Assembly (NCBI RefSeq): GCF_030053115.1
Contig: NZ_CP125619.1
Span: 497,001-561,000, forward strand
DNA length: 64,000 nt
Source: Pseudomonas svalbardensis
Lineage (GTDB): Bacteria > Pseudomonadota > Gammaproteobacteria > Pseudomonadales > Pseudomonadaceae
Direction: 5' to 3'
Shown here: in pieces, positions 24,487 through 33,957 of the stretch
How the letters are laid out: each line of letters starts with the position of its first letter
How positions within the stretch are numbered: position 1 is the stretch's first letter
Notes under the pieces: model-generated
Told to the model about the DNA's origin: nothing
The model's input: the letters and a program-made list of their open reading frames with translations, nothing else
The model's database searches: none
Translations under genes and position numbers: made by a program

Positions 24487-25548
24487 TTGCGGGTACTGCT
24501 GATCAAGACTTCTTCGCTGGGCGACGTGATTCACGCGTTGCCGGCGCTGACCGACGCGGCACGGGCGATCCCCGGCATCCAGTTCGATTGGGTGGTGGAA
24601 GAAAGCTTCGCCGAAATCCCGACCTGGCACCCGGCCGTGGGCAAGGTTATTCCGGTGGCGATCCGTCGCTGGCGCAAAAACATCTGGCAGACCATCAAGA
24701 GTGGCGAGTGGAAGCGCTTCAAGCAAAGCGTTCGCGCCAACAAATACGACTTGGTGATCGATGCCCAGGGCCTGCTGAAAAGTGCGTTGCTGACCCGATA
24801 CGCCAAAGCCCCGGTGGCCGGGCTGGATAAAAACTCGGCTCGTGAGCCGATTGCCGCACACTTCTATTCGCGGCGTCTGGCCGTGGCCCGTGGGCAACAC
24901 GCGGTGGAGCGAGTGCGCCAGCTGTTCGCCGTGGCCCTGGGTTACGACCTGCCCAAAGGCTTGGGCGATTACGGCCTGAACGTCGAGCGACTGGTGGAAT
25001 TGCCGCGCAAGAATTCTTACGTGGTGTTCCTGCACGGCACCACATGGGACACCAAGCACTGGCCTGAAGCCTACTGGCGCGAGTTGGCCGAGCGCGTCGG
25101 CTATCTCGGTGTCGCGGTGAAGCTGCCGTGGGGTAATCCGATCGAGAAAGCCCGGGCCGAGCGCATCGCCAAAGACATGAGGCATGTCGAAGTGCTGCCC
25201 AAGCTGAACCTGGCCGGTGTCGGCAAAGTGCTGGCCGGCGCGCAAGCCTGCGTGGCGGTGGACACCGGTCTCGGTCATCTCGCCGCTGCGCTGGACGTGC
25301 CGACGATATCGCTGTTCGGCCCGACCAACCCGGGTCTGACCGGTGCCTACGGTAAAGCGCAGATTCACATCGCCAGCGATTTCCCCTGCGCGCCGTGTAT
25401 GCAAAAGAAATGTACGTATCAACCGACGGCTGAAGATGCCCGTCAGTTTGACGTTAAACGCGAGTGGCCCCTGTGCTTCACGCGTCTGAATCCCGAGCGT
25501 GTCGCGACCCGACTGAGCACGTTGTTACTGGCTGAGGAGCTGCGCTGA
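24487..25548 (+). CDS. waaC: ADP-heptose:LPS heptosyltransferase I
   Basis: 353 residues, GT9 family. It transfers the first heptose to Kdo. The start MRVLLIKTSSLGDVIHALPA is the standard WaaC N-terminus and is read here from TTG 24487, with GAGG in the end of waaF as ribosome site. C-terminal motifs VAVDTGLGHLAAAL and LFGPTNPGLTGAYG are present. Translation is probably coupled to waaF (spacing one base), and its stop overlaps the waaG start by one base. Confidence 0.96.
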   Translation: MRVLLIKTSSLGDVIHALPALTDAARAIPGIQFDWVVEESFAEIPTWHPAVGKVIPVAIRRWRKNIWQTIKSGEWKRFKQSVRANKYDLVIDAQGLLKSALLTRYAKAPVAGLDKNSAREPIAAHFYSRRLAVARGQHAVERVRQLFAVALGYDLPKGLGDYGLNVERLVELPRKNSYVVFLHGTTWDTKHWPEAYWRELAERVGYLGVAVKLPWGNPIEKARAERIAKDMRHVEVLPKLNLAGVGKVLAGAQACVAVDTGLGHLAAALDVPTISLFGPTNPGLTGAYGKAQIHIASDFPCAPCMQKKCTYQPTAEDARQFDVKREWPLCFTRLNPERVATRLSTLLLAEELR

Positions 25549-26669
25549 TGCAATTGGCATTCGTCTTGTACAAGTACTTTCCATTCGGGGGCTTGCAGCG
25601 CGATTTCATGCGCATCGCCCTGGAATGTCAGCAACGCGGCCATCAGATTCGGGTCTACACGCTGATCTGGGAAGGCGATATTCCACCGGGCTTCGAAGTG
25701 TTGGTGGCACCGGTCAAGGCGTTCTTCAATCATCGACGCAACGAGAAGCTCAGCGAATGGATGGTGGCGGATCTGGCCAAGCGTCCAGTGGACCGTTTGA
25801 TCGGCTTCAACAAAATGCCGGGGCTGGACGTCTACTACGCCGCCGACGGCTGCTTCGAAGACAAGGCGCAAAACCTGCGTAACTCGCTGTACCGTCGTTG
25901 GGGCCGCTACCGGCACTTCGCCGAGTACGAGCGCGCCGTGTTCGCCAAGGATGCCAAGACCGAAGTGCTGATGATTTCCGAAGTCCAGCAGCCGCTGTTC
26001 ATCAAGCATTACGACACGCCGCTTGAGCGCTTCCATCTGCTGCCGCCGGGCATCTCTCAGGACCGTCGTGCGCCGGCCAATGCCGCCGAGATTCGTACCG
26101 AATTTCGTCGCGAATTCAACCTGAAAGACGATGACCTGCTGCTGGTGCAAATCGGCTCCGGGTTCAAGACCAAAGGCGTGGATCGCAGCCTCAAGGCGCT
26201 GGCCGCATTGCCCGCTGATCTGAAGAAACGCACCCGACTGTTTGTAATTGGCCAGGACGACCCCAAATTATTCCAGATGCAGAGCGCCACACTGGGGCTC
26301 GGCGATAACGTGACGTTCCTCAAGGGCCGCAGCGACATCCCGCGTTTTCTGCTCGGCGCCGATCTGTTGATTCACCCGGCGTACAACGAAAACACCGGGA
26401 CTGTGTTGCTCGAAGCCCTGGTGGCGGGGTTGCCGGTGCTGGTGAGCGCGGTGTGTGGTTACGCCCATTACATCGCCGAGGCCGACGCCGGTCTGGTGCT
26501 GGATGAACCTTTCGATCAGGCGCAACTGGCTCAGTACCTGACCGGTATGTTGAACGACGCTCAAGCACGGGCGGCCTGGAGCCGCAACGGTCTGGCCTTC
26601 GCCGAGACGGCCGACCTCTACAGCATGCCGCAGCACGCGGCCGATGTGATTCTGGCGGAGCACGCTTAA
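25548..26669 (+). CDS. waaG: LPS core glucosyltransferase-type enzyme WaaG (GT4)
   Basis: 373 residues. WaaG adds a hexose to heptose II in the outer core. The start MQLAFVLYKYFPFGGLQRDF matches WaaG. The GT-B nucleotide-sugar half has GSGFKTKGVDRSLKAL (near 200) and HPAYNENTGTVLLEALVAGL (near 278, with the E-x7-E motif of GT4). It overlaps its neighbours by one base on both sides, inside the waaFCG-waaP series. In P. aeruginosa the sugar is GalN; the exact donor cannot be read from sequence here. Confidence 0.95.
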   Translation: MQLAFVLYKYFPFGGLQRDFMRIALECQQRGHQIRVYTLIWEGDIPPGFEVLVAPVKAFFNHRRNEKLSEWMVADLAKRPVDRLIGFNKMPGLDVYYAADGCFEDKAQNLRNSLYRRWGRYRHFAEYERAVFAKDAKTEVLMISEVQQPLFIKHYDTPLERFHLLPPGISQDRRAPANAAEIRTEFRREFNLKDDDLLLVQIGSGFKTKGVDRSLKALAALPADLKKRTRLFVIGQDDPKLFQMQSATLGLGDNVTFLKGRSDIPRFLLGADLLIHPAYNENTGTVLLEALVAGLPVLVSAVCGYAHYIAEADAGLVLDEPFDQAQLAQYLTGMLNDAQARAAWSRNGLAFAETADLYSMPQHAADVILAEHA

Positions 26670-27475
26670 TGAAGTTGATGCTGGCTGAACCGTTCAAGAG
26701 CCTCTGGGCCGGACGTGACCCGTTTGCCGAAGTCGAGGGTCTCCAGGGCGAGGTATACCGCGAGCTTGAAGCGCGCCGGACCCTGCGTACCGAAGTCAAT
26801 GGCAGTGGCTTTTTCGTGAAGATCCACCGTGGCATTGGCTGGGGCGAGATCTTCAAGAACCTGCTCACTGCCAAGTTGCCGGTGCTCGGTGCTGGCCAGG
26901 AATGGAAGGCCATCCAGCGCCTGCAAGAAGTCGGCGTGCCGACCATGACCGCCGTGGCTTACGGCGAGAAGGGCAGCAACCCGGCGGACCAGCATTCGTT
27001 CATCGTCACCGAAGAGCTGGCGCCCACTGTCAGCCTCGAAGACTTCAGCATCGACTGGGTCAAGCACCCGCCCGAGCCAAAACTCAAGCGCGCGCTGATC
27101 GCCGAGGTCGCGCGCATGACCGGCATGATGCACCGCGCCGGCGTCAACCATCGCGACTGCTACATCTGCCACTTTCTGCTGCACACCGACAAACCGGTGA
27201 CGGCGGACGATTTCAAGCTCTCGGTGATCGACCTGCACCGTGCCCAGACCCGTCCGACGATTACTCAGCGCTGGCGCAACAAGGACCTGGCGGCGCTGTA
27301 TTTTTCGGCACTGGACATTGGCCTGACTCGTCGCGACAAGTTGCGTTTCCTCAAGGGCTATTTCCAGCGGCCCCTGCGCCAGATCCTGGGCGAGGAAGCC
27401 GGGTTGCTCACCTGGCTCGAAGGCAAGGCCAACAAACTCTACGACCGTAAACAGCGATACGGGGATGCGCTCTGA
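26669..27475 (+). CDS. waaP: LPS core heptose(I) kinase WaaP
   Basis: 268 residues, eukaryote-like kinase fold. It phosphorylates heptose I in the inner core, which in Pseudomonas is needed for outer membrane integrity and LPS export. The ATP-site Lys lies in GFFVKIHRG (near 51), the catalytic loop is VNHRDCYICHFLL (near 161) and the metal Asp is VIDLHRAQ (near 190). Overlaps of one base with waaG and with the next kinase indicate one transcript. Confidence 0.94.
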   Translation: MKLMLAEPFKSLWAGRDPFAEVEGLQGEVYRELEARRTLRTEVNGSGFFVKIHRGIGWGEIFKNLLTAKLPVLGAGQEWKAIQRLQEVGVPTMTAVAYGEKGSNPADQHSFIVTEELAPTVSLEDFSIDWVKHPPEPKLKRALIAEVARMTGMMHRAGVNHRDCYICHFLLHTDKPVTADDFKLSVIDLHRAQTRPTITQRWRNKDLAALYFSALDIGLTRRDKLRFLKGYFQRPLRQILGEEAGLLTWLEGKANKLYDRKQRYGDAL

Positions 27476-28209
27476 TGGCGGGTTGGACACTGGAGCCTGC
27501 GTACAGCGATCTGGCAGAAGATTTCGGCAGCCTTGATGCTGTGTTTTCGCTTCAGGGCGAGCGCTTGACCCGCGACCCGTTGTCCGAGGTCATTCGCGTC
27601 CAGCGCAATGGCGTCAACTATTACGTCAAACGCTACGTGGGTGCCGGCAAAGGTCTGCGTCGCTACCTGGGTAAACCCCGGGTGAAGGCCGAGTGGCAGA
27701 ACCTCAAACGCTTCGCCAAGTGGGGCATTCCTACCGCTGAAGTGGTGGCCTGGGGCCTGGAGCGTCGCGGTGCGGCGTACGATCGCGGTGCAATGATTAC
27801 CCGTGAACTGCCCAATACCGAAGATTTGTCGGCCCTGGCCGAGCGGCATGATCCGAAACTGGCGGACCGCGCCTGGGTCGACAACGTCAGCCGGCAGCTG
27901 GCGGGTTATACCCGGACCATGCACGACCACCGCTTCACCCATAACGATTTGAAGTGGCGCAACCTGCTGATCGACAATGAGCCCCGGTTGTTTTTGATCG
28001 ACTGCCCCAATGGCGATTTCTGGCGCGGCTTCTGGCTCAAGTACCGGATCACCAAGGACCTGGCGTGCCTGGACAAAGTCGCCAAGTATCACTTGTCGGC
28101 TACCCAGCGCCTGCGCTTTTACCTGCAATACCGCCAGTGTGATCGGCTGAATGCCGCTGATAAAAAACGGATCCGGCACGTGGTGAGATTTTTCGAGGGA
28201 CGCGAATGA
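27475..28209 (+). CDS. wapP: LPS core kinase-family protein (WapP-like)
   Basis: 244 residues. The kinase fold is visible as YYVKRYVGAGKG (ATP Lys, near 46), HDHRFTHNDLKWRNLLID (catalytic loop, near 155) and LFLIDCPNGDFW (metal Asp). Position directly after waaP equals P. aeruginosa PA5008 (wapP), a core-oligosaccharide phosphate kinase candidate. The acceptor cannot be read from sequence. It overlaps waaP by one base and the next gene by four (ATGA). Confidence 0.82.
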   Translation: MAGWTLEPAYSDLAEDFGSLDAVFSLQGERLTRDPLSEVIRVQRNGVNYYVKRYVGAGKGLRRYLGKPRVKAEWQNLKRFAKWGIPTAEVVAWGLERRGAAYDRGAMITRELPNTEDLSALAERHDPKLADRAWVDNVSRQLAGYTRTMHDHRFTHNDLKWRNLLIDNEPRLFLIDCPNGDFWRGFWLKYRITKDLACLDKVAKYHLSATQRLRFYLQYRQCDRLNAADKKRIRHVVRFFEGRE

Positions 28210-28958
28210 CTGATTTTCTGGCTGCTGAAGATCGTGCGCTGCTTGAGCGTCACGGCCTTAGCACCTTCGACGCACTCTGGGCCAAGCAGCTCGACGCTGT
28301 GGACGAGCCCAATACCGCTCGCGGTGGCTGGAGCAGCGTGTTTCGGCTGGATCTGGAAGGTCATGGCTACTACCTCAAACGCCAGAGCAACTACCAGATG
28401 CGTACCTTGCATGCGCCCTTTGGCGAGCCGAGCTTTGCCCGTGAATTTCGCAATATCAGTCGCTATGAAAAGTTCGGTATTCCGGCGTTGAAAGCGGCGT
28501 TTTTCGGTGAGCGCAAAGTCGACGGCGAAGTCCGGGCGATTCTGCTGACCCGCGCCCTGGACGGTTGGGATGACCTGGATTCGCTGTTGCAGCACTGGTC
28601 GGACCTGAGTTCGGCGCAGCATTCGGCCATTCTGCAGGCCTGTGGGCTATTGGCTCGGCGTCTGCACGGCGCGCGTCAGGTTCACGGTTGCTTCTACCCC
28701 AAGCACATTTTTCTCCAGGCCACGGGCGACGGTTACCTGGCCCAGCTGATCGACCTGGAAAAGACTCGGCCGTTGCTGTTTGGTCTGCGTGATCGGGCCA
28801 AAGACCTGGAGCCGTTGCTGCGTCGGGCGCCTGAATGGAGCGAAGCGCAGTTGCGCGAGCTGTTGGCTGCCTATCTGGATCAATCGCAAAACAGTTCGCT
28901 GATCGACAGCTGGCTTGCGCGTCTGACCGCGCGGCGCACTCATAAGGAGACGCGCTGA
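28206..28958 (+). CDS. wapQ: LPS core kinase-family protein (WapQ-like)
   Basis: 250 residues. Kinase features: GYYLKRQSNYQMR (ATP Lys, near 60), LHGARQVHGCFYPKHIFL (atypical catalytic loop with HGCFYPKH in place of H-x-D, near 155) and LIDLEKTR (metal Asp). The loop is like that of the Lpx/InaA-type kinases. It corresponds in place to PA5007 (wapQ), proposed to act on heptose II; that role is inferred from synteny. Overlaps at both ends fit tight co-expression. Confidence 0.8.
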   Translation: MTDFLAAEDRALLERHGLSTFDALWAKQLDAVDEPNTARGGWSSVFRLDLEGHGYYLKRQSNYQMRTLHAPFGEPSFAREFRNISRYEKFGIPALKAAFFGERKVDGEVRAILLTRALDGWDDLDSLLQHWSDLSSAQHSAILQACGLLARRLHGARQVHGCFYPKHIFLQATGDGYLAQLIDLEKTRPLLFGLRDRAKDLEPLLRRAPEWSEAQLRELLAAYLDQSQNSSLIDSWLARLTARRTHKETR

Positions 28959-30409
28959 TGCGTTTGTCTGAGCTGAAAAACGCTGGCCGCAGCCCAAGCC
29001 TGCCGCTGAACATTTCCCTGGCCGATGCCGCCGGCCCTGCCGAGCTGCAATTGCTGAGTCTGTTGCGGGTGTTGCCCGGTCAGCGTTACGTTGGTGCCGG
29101 CGTCTGGCGTGGCCGGCCGGTGCTGGCCAAGTTGCTGGTCGGCAGCAAAGCGGCGCGGCATTTTCAGCGGGAACGCAACGGTGTGCATTTGCTCGCCGCA
29201 CAGGGCCTGACCACGCCGCAACTGTTGGCCGACGGCCTGAAGGACGGCGAGGGCGGCTGGCTGCTGTTCGAGTTCATCGAGGGCGCCGAAAGCCTCGGTG
29301 AAACCTGGAAACAGGTCGAGCATTTGCCGGTGCTGGCGGATATGCAAGGGGCTGTGCTGGCCGAGGCGTTGGGCGCTATCGGCCAAATGCATCGTAAGGG
29401 GCTTTGGCAGGAAGACCTGCACCTGGACAACCTCTTGCGCCAGCGCGGCCGGTTGTATTTGATCGATGGCGGCGGCGTCTGCTCCGAAACCCCTGGCCAG
29501 CCGCTCTCGCGGCAGAAAGTCCTGGAAAACCTCGGGGTGTTTTTTGCCCAGTTGCCCAAGACGCTGGAACCCTACACCGAAGAATTGCTGGTGTATTACC
29601 TGCTGAGCAACGGCGAGCATGCCTTGCCGATGGAAGCGTTGCAGAAGCAGATCAGCAAGGTGCGCAGCTGGCGCCTGAAGGACTTCCTGATCAAGGTCGG
29701 CCGCGAATGCACGCTGTTCAGTGTCCAGCGCGGAGCGTTCGGCTTACGGGCGATTCGCCGCGAGGAAGAGGCGACGATGCTGCCGGTGCTGGCGCAGGCC
29801 GATGCGTTGCTCGATCAGGGCCATCTGTACAAGACTGGCGGCGCGGCGAGCGTCGGCAAGGTCGAGGTGGCTGGTCGTACGCTGGTGATCAAGCGCTACA
29901 ACATCAAAGGTTTTGCCCACTGGCTCAAACGCTTCTGGCGCCCGAGCCGTGCCTGGCACTCCTGGCATGAAGGCAATCGCCTGGCGTTTCTCGGCATCGC
30001 CACGCCCAAACCGTTGGCGTTGCTGGAGAAGCGTTTTCTCTGGTTGCGCAGTCGGGCTTATCTGGTGACCGAGTATTTACCGGGACCGGACATCATCGAG
30101 CGGTTTGCGCCTTATGTTGAAAGCGGTGAGGCACCGGAAGCCGAATTGCTGGCGCTGGATCATTTGTTTGCCGAGCTGATTGGCGAGCGGATCAGTCACG
30201 GGGATTTCAAGGGGCATAACCTGTTCTGGCAGCATGATCGCTGGGCGCTGATTGATCTGGATTCGATGTGTCAGCATGCCTCGCTCAGCAGCTTCGCCGC
30301 GGCCTATGCGCGGGATCGGGCAAGGTTCATGCGTAACTGGCCTGAGAGCAGTGCGCTGTATCGGCTCATTGATCAGCGTCTTCCCAAAGATGCCGACAGC
30401 GCCGCGTAA
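28958..30409 (+). CDS. Tandem-domain LPS kinase-family protein (PA5006-like)
   Basis: 483 residues made of two kinase-type halves. N half: HRKGLWQEDLHLDNLL (catalytic loop, near 147) and LYLIDGGGV (metal motif, near 167). C half: LVIKRYNIKG (ATP Lys, near 311), ISHGDFKGHNLFW (catalytic loop, near 412) and ALIDLDSM (metal Asp). Both halves keep plausible catalytic residues. It closes the four-gene kinase run and is followed by a terminator. It probably phosphorylates or regulates LPS core; the substrate is unknown. Confidence 0.78.
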   Translation: MRLSELKNAGRSPSLPLNISLADAAGPAELQLLSLLRVLPGQRYVGAGVWRGRPVLAKLLVGSKAARHFQRERNGVHLLAAQGLTTPQLLADGLKDGEGGWLLFEFIEGAESLGETWKQVEHLPVLADMQGAVLAEALGAIGQMHRKGLWQEDLHLDNLLRQRGRLYLIDGGGVCSETPGQPLSRQKVLENLGVFFAQLPKTLEPYTEELLVYYLLSNGEHALPMEALQKQISKVRSWRLKDFLIKVGRECTLFSVQRGAFGLRAIRREEEATMLPVLAQADALLDQGHLYKTGGAASVGKVEVAGRTLVIKRYNIKGFAHWLKRFWRPSRAWHSWHEGNRLAFLGIATPKPLALLEKRFLWLRSRAYLVTEYLPGPDIIERFAPYVESGEAPEAELLALDHLFAELIGERISHGDFKGHNLFWQHDRWALIDLDSMCQHASLSSFAAAYARDRARFMRNWPESSALYRLIDQRLPKDADSAA

Positions 30410-30440
30410 GTCGGAGCTTGCCCACAACCCTGTAGTACCG

Positions 30441-30463
30441 AGCCCGCCTTGTGCGGGCTTTTC
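30441..30463 (+). terminator. Rho-independent terminator after the kinase run
   Basis: AGCCCGC, four-to-six-base loop, GCGGGCTTTTC. It lies about 30 bases after the stop of the tandem kinase and would end the waaF-to-kinase transcript. Confidence 0.8.
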
Positions 30464-30576
30464 GATGTCATGGGAGACAGGTTTTTATGAATCGTCCTAC
30501 ATGATCTACAGAGCCCATGAACTGTGCCCTGAATAGCCGCGATGCTAGTTTGCCTGACGTTCACGGAGGGCAGATT

Positions 30577-30909
30577 TTGACGATAAAAATGACGGTGTTA
30601 CTGAGCACTTTTGCACTGGTTTTATCAGGCTGTGGGACCGCTGTTACGGTGCTGCAGGATGACGAAGACGCGGCTCGTAGCCTTAGAAAGCAAAAGACCT
30701 ATTGTCAGTCCATCCCACGTATCTACAGTGGTCTGGCGTTCGACTTTTGCGTATTGAATGCAGCGCCTGATCCCACGGGTATTCTTTTGCCGTTCGTATT
30801 GGTGGATTTCACCCTGTCGGGTGTTTTCGACACCGTCCTCCTGCCCTATACGGTTTACCGGCAGGCTACTGACGGCAATATCAGTATTTACTGGAGAGCA
30901 GGCCGCTGA
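30577..30909 (+). CDS. YceK/YidQ-like small lipoprotein
   Basis: 110 residues from TTG 30577, chosen because GGAGGG at 30565-30570 is well spaced; ATG 30589 is the alternative. A lipoprotein signal (KMTVLLSTFALVLSGCG) has its lipobox cysteine near residue 19. The mature part contains CQSIPRIYSGLAFDFC, then a hydrophobic stretch PFVLVDFTLSGVFDTVLLPYTVYRQ, the pattern of the YceK/YidQ family (DUF1375), which is of unknown function. It lies between two LPS operons with its own short gaps. Confidence 0.8.
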   Translation: MTIKMTVLLSTFALVLSGCGTAVTVLQDDEDAARSLRKQKTYCQSIPRIYSGLAFDFCVLNAAPDPTGILLPFVLVDFTLSGVFDTVLLPYTVYRQATDGNISIYWRAGR

Positions 30910-30987
30910 TGAGCAATGCCGCCTGCTTTCGCCCGGGTCATATTTACAGGGGTAATAAGCGCTGGGTCATTCCCGCCATGTTTACGC

Positions 30988-30993
30988 TATAAT
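30988..30993 (+). promoter_or_regulatory. Candidate -10 element TATAAT before the carbamoyltransferase
   Basis: A perfect TATAAT 95 bases upstream of the GTG start of the carbamoyltransferase, in the 176-base gap after the small lipoprotein. I cannot point to a good -35 partner. The leader between also has a GGCGC-CTT-GCGCC hairpin. Confidence 0.4.
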
Positions 30994-31085
30994 CCCGCCC
31001 TTTAGCTGCCACTCGCCCTTTGCGAGGGCACATTAATCTTTGAGGCGCCTTGCGCCTGCATGCAGACTAAAGAGGCTAGACCCCT

Positions 31086-32843
31086 GTGGCATTGACGATT
31101 CTTGGCCTGTCCGGCGCCCTTAGCCATGATCCTTCCGCAGCTTTGTACATCGACGGCAAGCTGGTCGCGGCGGCTGAGGAAGAGCGCTTTGTGCGCGATA
31201 AACATGCAAAGAACCGCATGCCTTACGAGTCGGCGAAGTTCTGCCTCGAGCAGGCCGGCATCAAGCCATCCGACGTTGATGTGGTAGCGATTCCGTTCGC
31301 GCCGATCAGCCTGTTCGGCAAGGCTCGCTGGCATTACGCCAAGCGTTACTGGTACGCCCCGGACCGTGCGCTCGACGCGATCCTGATGGGTAACCGTCGC
31401 TACAAGCGCTATCGCAACAAGATTGTCTGGTGCCTCGAGCAATTGGGTTTCGATCCGAAGAAAATCAAGATCGAGCCGGTCGAGCATCACCTGGCCCACG
31501 CCTCCAGCGCTTATCATTGCTCCGGTTTCAAAGAGAAAACCGCGATCCTCGGGATCGACGGCAAGGGTGAGTACGCCACGACCTTTTTCGGTTACGGCGA
31601 AAACGGCAAGATCCACAAGATCAAGGAATTCTTTGATCCAGACTCTCTCGGCGGCCTTTACGGCGCGATCACCGAGTTCCTCGGTTTCGAGATGCTCGAC
31701 GGTGAGTTCAAGGTCATGGGCATGGCGCCGTACGGCGATGCCAGCAAATACGATTTCTCGCGCCTGGCTTCGTTCGAGAACGGCGAGCTGGTAATCAACA
31801 CCGACTACGCCAACGTCATCGGCCTGCGTCGTTATAAAGAGAAGGGCAAAGGTTTCTACTTCTCGCCGAAGCTGATCGAGTGGCTGGGTCCGAAGCGCGA
31901 AGGCGACATCGCCGACGAGCCGTACATCCATTACGCCGCGAGCATGCAAGCGCTGTTCGAAAAGATCTCGCTGCAGATGATCGACCATTACCTGGGTGAC
32001 GTGCTCAAGGAAACCGGCAAGCTGGCCTTCGCCGGTGGCTGTGCGTTGAACGTCAAGCTGAACCAGAAAATCATCGCCCGCGATGACGTTAAAGAACTGT
32101 TCGTGCAGCCTGCGTCCGGCGATGCCGGCACCGCGGTTGGCGCGGCGGCCTATGTGTCCCACGCCCGTGGTGTGCCGGTCGAGAAGATGGAACACGTCTA
32201 CCTCGGTCCGTCGTACACCAACGAAGACGTCCTCGCCGCATGTGCCCGTCACCCGAGCAAGCCGGTATGGCGCAAGCTTGAGAACATGCCGGAAAACATC
32301 GCCAAGATCATGGTCGATGGCAACCCGGTGGCCTGGTTCCAGGGCCGCATGGAATTCGGTCCGCGCGCCTTGGGCGGTCGTTCGATCATCGGTTGCCCGA
32401 GTGCGACTGGCGTGGCTGACCGCATCAACCACCAGATCAAGTTCCGCGAGCGCTGGAGGCCTTTCTGCCCGTCGATGCTCGACACCGTTGCACCGCAGAT
32501 GATCAAGATCGATCACCCGGCGCCGTTCATGACCTTCACCTTCGAAGTGGCGGAAGAGTGGAAGACCCGCGTGCCGGAAGTCGTCCATGAAGACGGTACG
32601 TCCCGGGCCCAGGTGCTCAAGCGCGAATACAACCCGCGCTACTACGACATGATGAAGGCGCTGGAAGTGCTGACTGGTAACGGCGTGTCGCTGAACACCT
32701 CGCTCAACCGTCGTGGCGAACCCATGATCTGTTCGCCGACGGACGCCCTGAACATGTTCTTCGGTTCCGATCTACAGTATCTGATCATGGAAGACATCCT
32801 GGTGGTCAAAGAGGGCGCGGACGCATATGACACGCTCGGCTGA
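31086..32843 (+). CDS. wapO: LPS core carbamoyltransferase (NodU/CmcH family, WapO-like)
   Basis: 585 residues from GTG 31086. The family moves a carbamoyl group from carbamoyl phosphate, via carbamoyl-AMP, to a sugar hydroxyl. Motifs: EPVEHHLAHASSAYH (near 135, metal-binding histidines), LGIDGKGEY, LAFAGGCALNVKLNQ and FQGRMEFGPRALGGRS (near 418), all typical of NodU/TobZ-type enzymes. In this cluster it is the expected enzyme for 7-O-carbamoylation of heptose II in Pseudomonas LPS. It overlaps the next glycosyltransferase by 17 bases. Confidence 0.88.
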   Translation: MALTILGLSGALSHDPSAALYIDGKLVAAAEEERFVRDKHAKNRMPYESAKFCLEQAGIKPSDVDVVAIPFAPISLFGKARWHYAKRYWYAPDRALDAILMGNRRYKRYRNKIVWCLEQLGFDPKKIKIEPVEHHLAHASSAYHCSGFKEKTAILGIDGKGEYATTFFGYGENGKIHKIKEFFDPDSLGGLYGAITEFLGFEMLDGEFKVMGMAPYGDASKYDFSRLASFENGELVINTDYANVIGLRRYKEKGKGFYFSPKLIEWLGPKREGDIADEPYIHYAASMQALFEKISLQMIDHYLGDVLKETGKLAFAGGCALNVKLNQKIIARDDVKELFVQPASGDAGTAVGAAAYVSHARGVPVEKMEHVYLGPSYTNEDVLAACARHPSKPVWRKLENMPENIAKIMVDGNPVAWFQGRMEFGPRALGGRSIIGCPSATGVADRINHQIKFRERWRPFCPSMLDTVAPQMIKIDHPAPFMTFTFEVAEEWKTRVPEVVHEDGTSRAQVLKREYNPRYYDMMKALEVLTGNGVSLNTSLNRRGEPMICSPTDALNMFFGSDLQYLIMEDILVVKEGADAYDTLG

Positions 32844-33957
32844 ACGCCATGTGCTGCAGTTCTGTCACGGCTATGACGGGCCGTTTCTGGACTGCGCCCG
32901 GCAGTACGCCAGCCTGTTCGCGGGGACCGGTTATCGAGTGACCACGGTGTTTTTGACCGGGGCTGCCGATGCTGAAGTCGCCGCGGGCTGCGCCTCTGAT
33001 GAAGTGCTTTTCATGGAATACAGCTCCAAGGCCATTCGTGGCCTGAAGCTGGGCGCCATCGGCGATCTGCGTAAGATCGCCGCCTCGCGCAATTTCAGTT
33101 TTTGCATCGCTCACCGTTTCAAGCCTATTTATATCGCCCTGCTCGGCACGTCGTTGCCGGTGATTGGCGTGCATCACGCGTTTGACGATTACAAGCGCGG
33201 CACACGCAAACTCTTCGCGAGTATTTTCCGCAAGCGCCTGAGCCTGCTCGGGGTTTCCGATGCCGTGCGCGACGACATGCGCCATTGCCTGCCGAAGTGG
33301 CCGGCGGCGCGGATTCAGACGCTCTATAACCGTATCGATGTGCAGACCTTGCAGGACAGCCAGGTCTCGGTTCGCGAGGCCCGGGAATCCCTCGGCCTGG
33401 CGCCGGATGCCTGGGTTGTCGGCAATGTCGGACGGCTGCATCCGGACAAGGATCAGACCACGCTGCTGCACGGTTTTGCTGCGGCGTTGCCGGGTTTGCC
33501 GGCCAGCAGCCAGTTGGTAATGCTCGGTGCCGGTCGACTGGAACAGGACCTCAAGGCCCTGGCCCGTGAGTTGGGTATCGGCGACCGCGTGCTGTTCCTC
33601 GGTCAGGTGCCTGAAGCCCGACGTTATTTCCGTGCCTTCGATGTGTTTGCACTGAGTTCCGATCACGAACCGTTCGGCATGGTGCTGCTGGAGGCCATGG
33701 CTGCCGGTGTGCCCTTGCTCGCCACGGCGTGTGGCGGGGCGAAGGAAGTGGTCGAGGGCGTCGGTATTCTGTTCCCGCTGGGCGATGCCGAACACTTGGC
33801 TCAAGGGCTGCAACATCTGGCCGCGATGGACGAGCAGCAACGTCACCAGTGCGCCGAGCTGATGCTCGATCGCTTGCGTGAGCGCTTCTCCGACCGCGCG
33901 GTGCGCGATGCTTTCTGGCGTTTGCCGCACGTTACCGAACTGGCACCGAGGGGCTGA
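32827..33957 (+). CDS. wapH: GT4 glycosyltransferase of the LPS outer core (WapH-like)
   Basis: 376 residues. N-terminal acceptor half, then a GT4 C-half with VGNVGRLHPDKDQTTLLHGF (near 200) and HEPFGMVLLEAMAAGVPLLA (near 280, E-x7-E). The order carbamoyltransferase, GT4, mig-14, deacetylase, ssg equals PA5005-PA5001, where this gene is wapH, an outer-core glucosyltransferase. Sugar specificity is inferred from synteny. The ATG lies within the end of the carbamoyltransferase gene. Confidence 0.85.
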   Translation: MTRSAERHVLQFCHGYDGPFLDCARQYASLFAGTGYRVTTVFLTGAADAEVAAGCASDEVLFMEYSSKAIRGLKLGAIGDLRKIAASRNFSFCIAHRFKPIYIALLGTSLPVIGVHHAFDDYKRGTRKLFASIFRKRLSLLGVSDAVRDDMRHCLPKWPAARIQTLYNRIDVQTLQDSQVSVREARESLGLAPDAWVVGNVGRLHPDKDQTTLLHGFAAALPGLPASSQLVMLGAGRLEQDLKALARELGIGDRVLFLGQVPEARRYFRAFDVFALSSDHEPFGMVLLEAMAAGVPLLATACGGAKEVVEGVGILFPLGDAEHLAQGLQHLAAMDEQQRHQCAELMLDRLRERFSDRAVRDAFWRLPHVTELAPRG

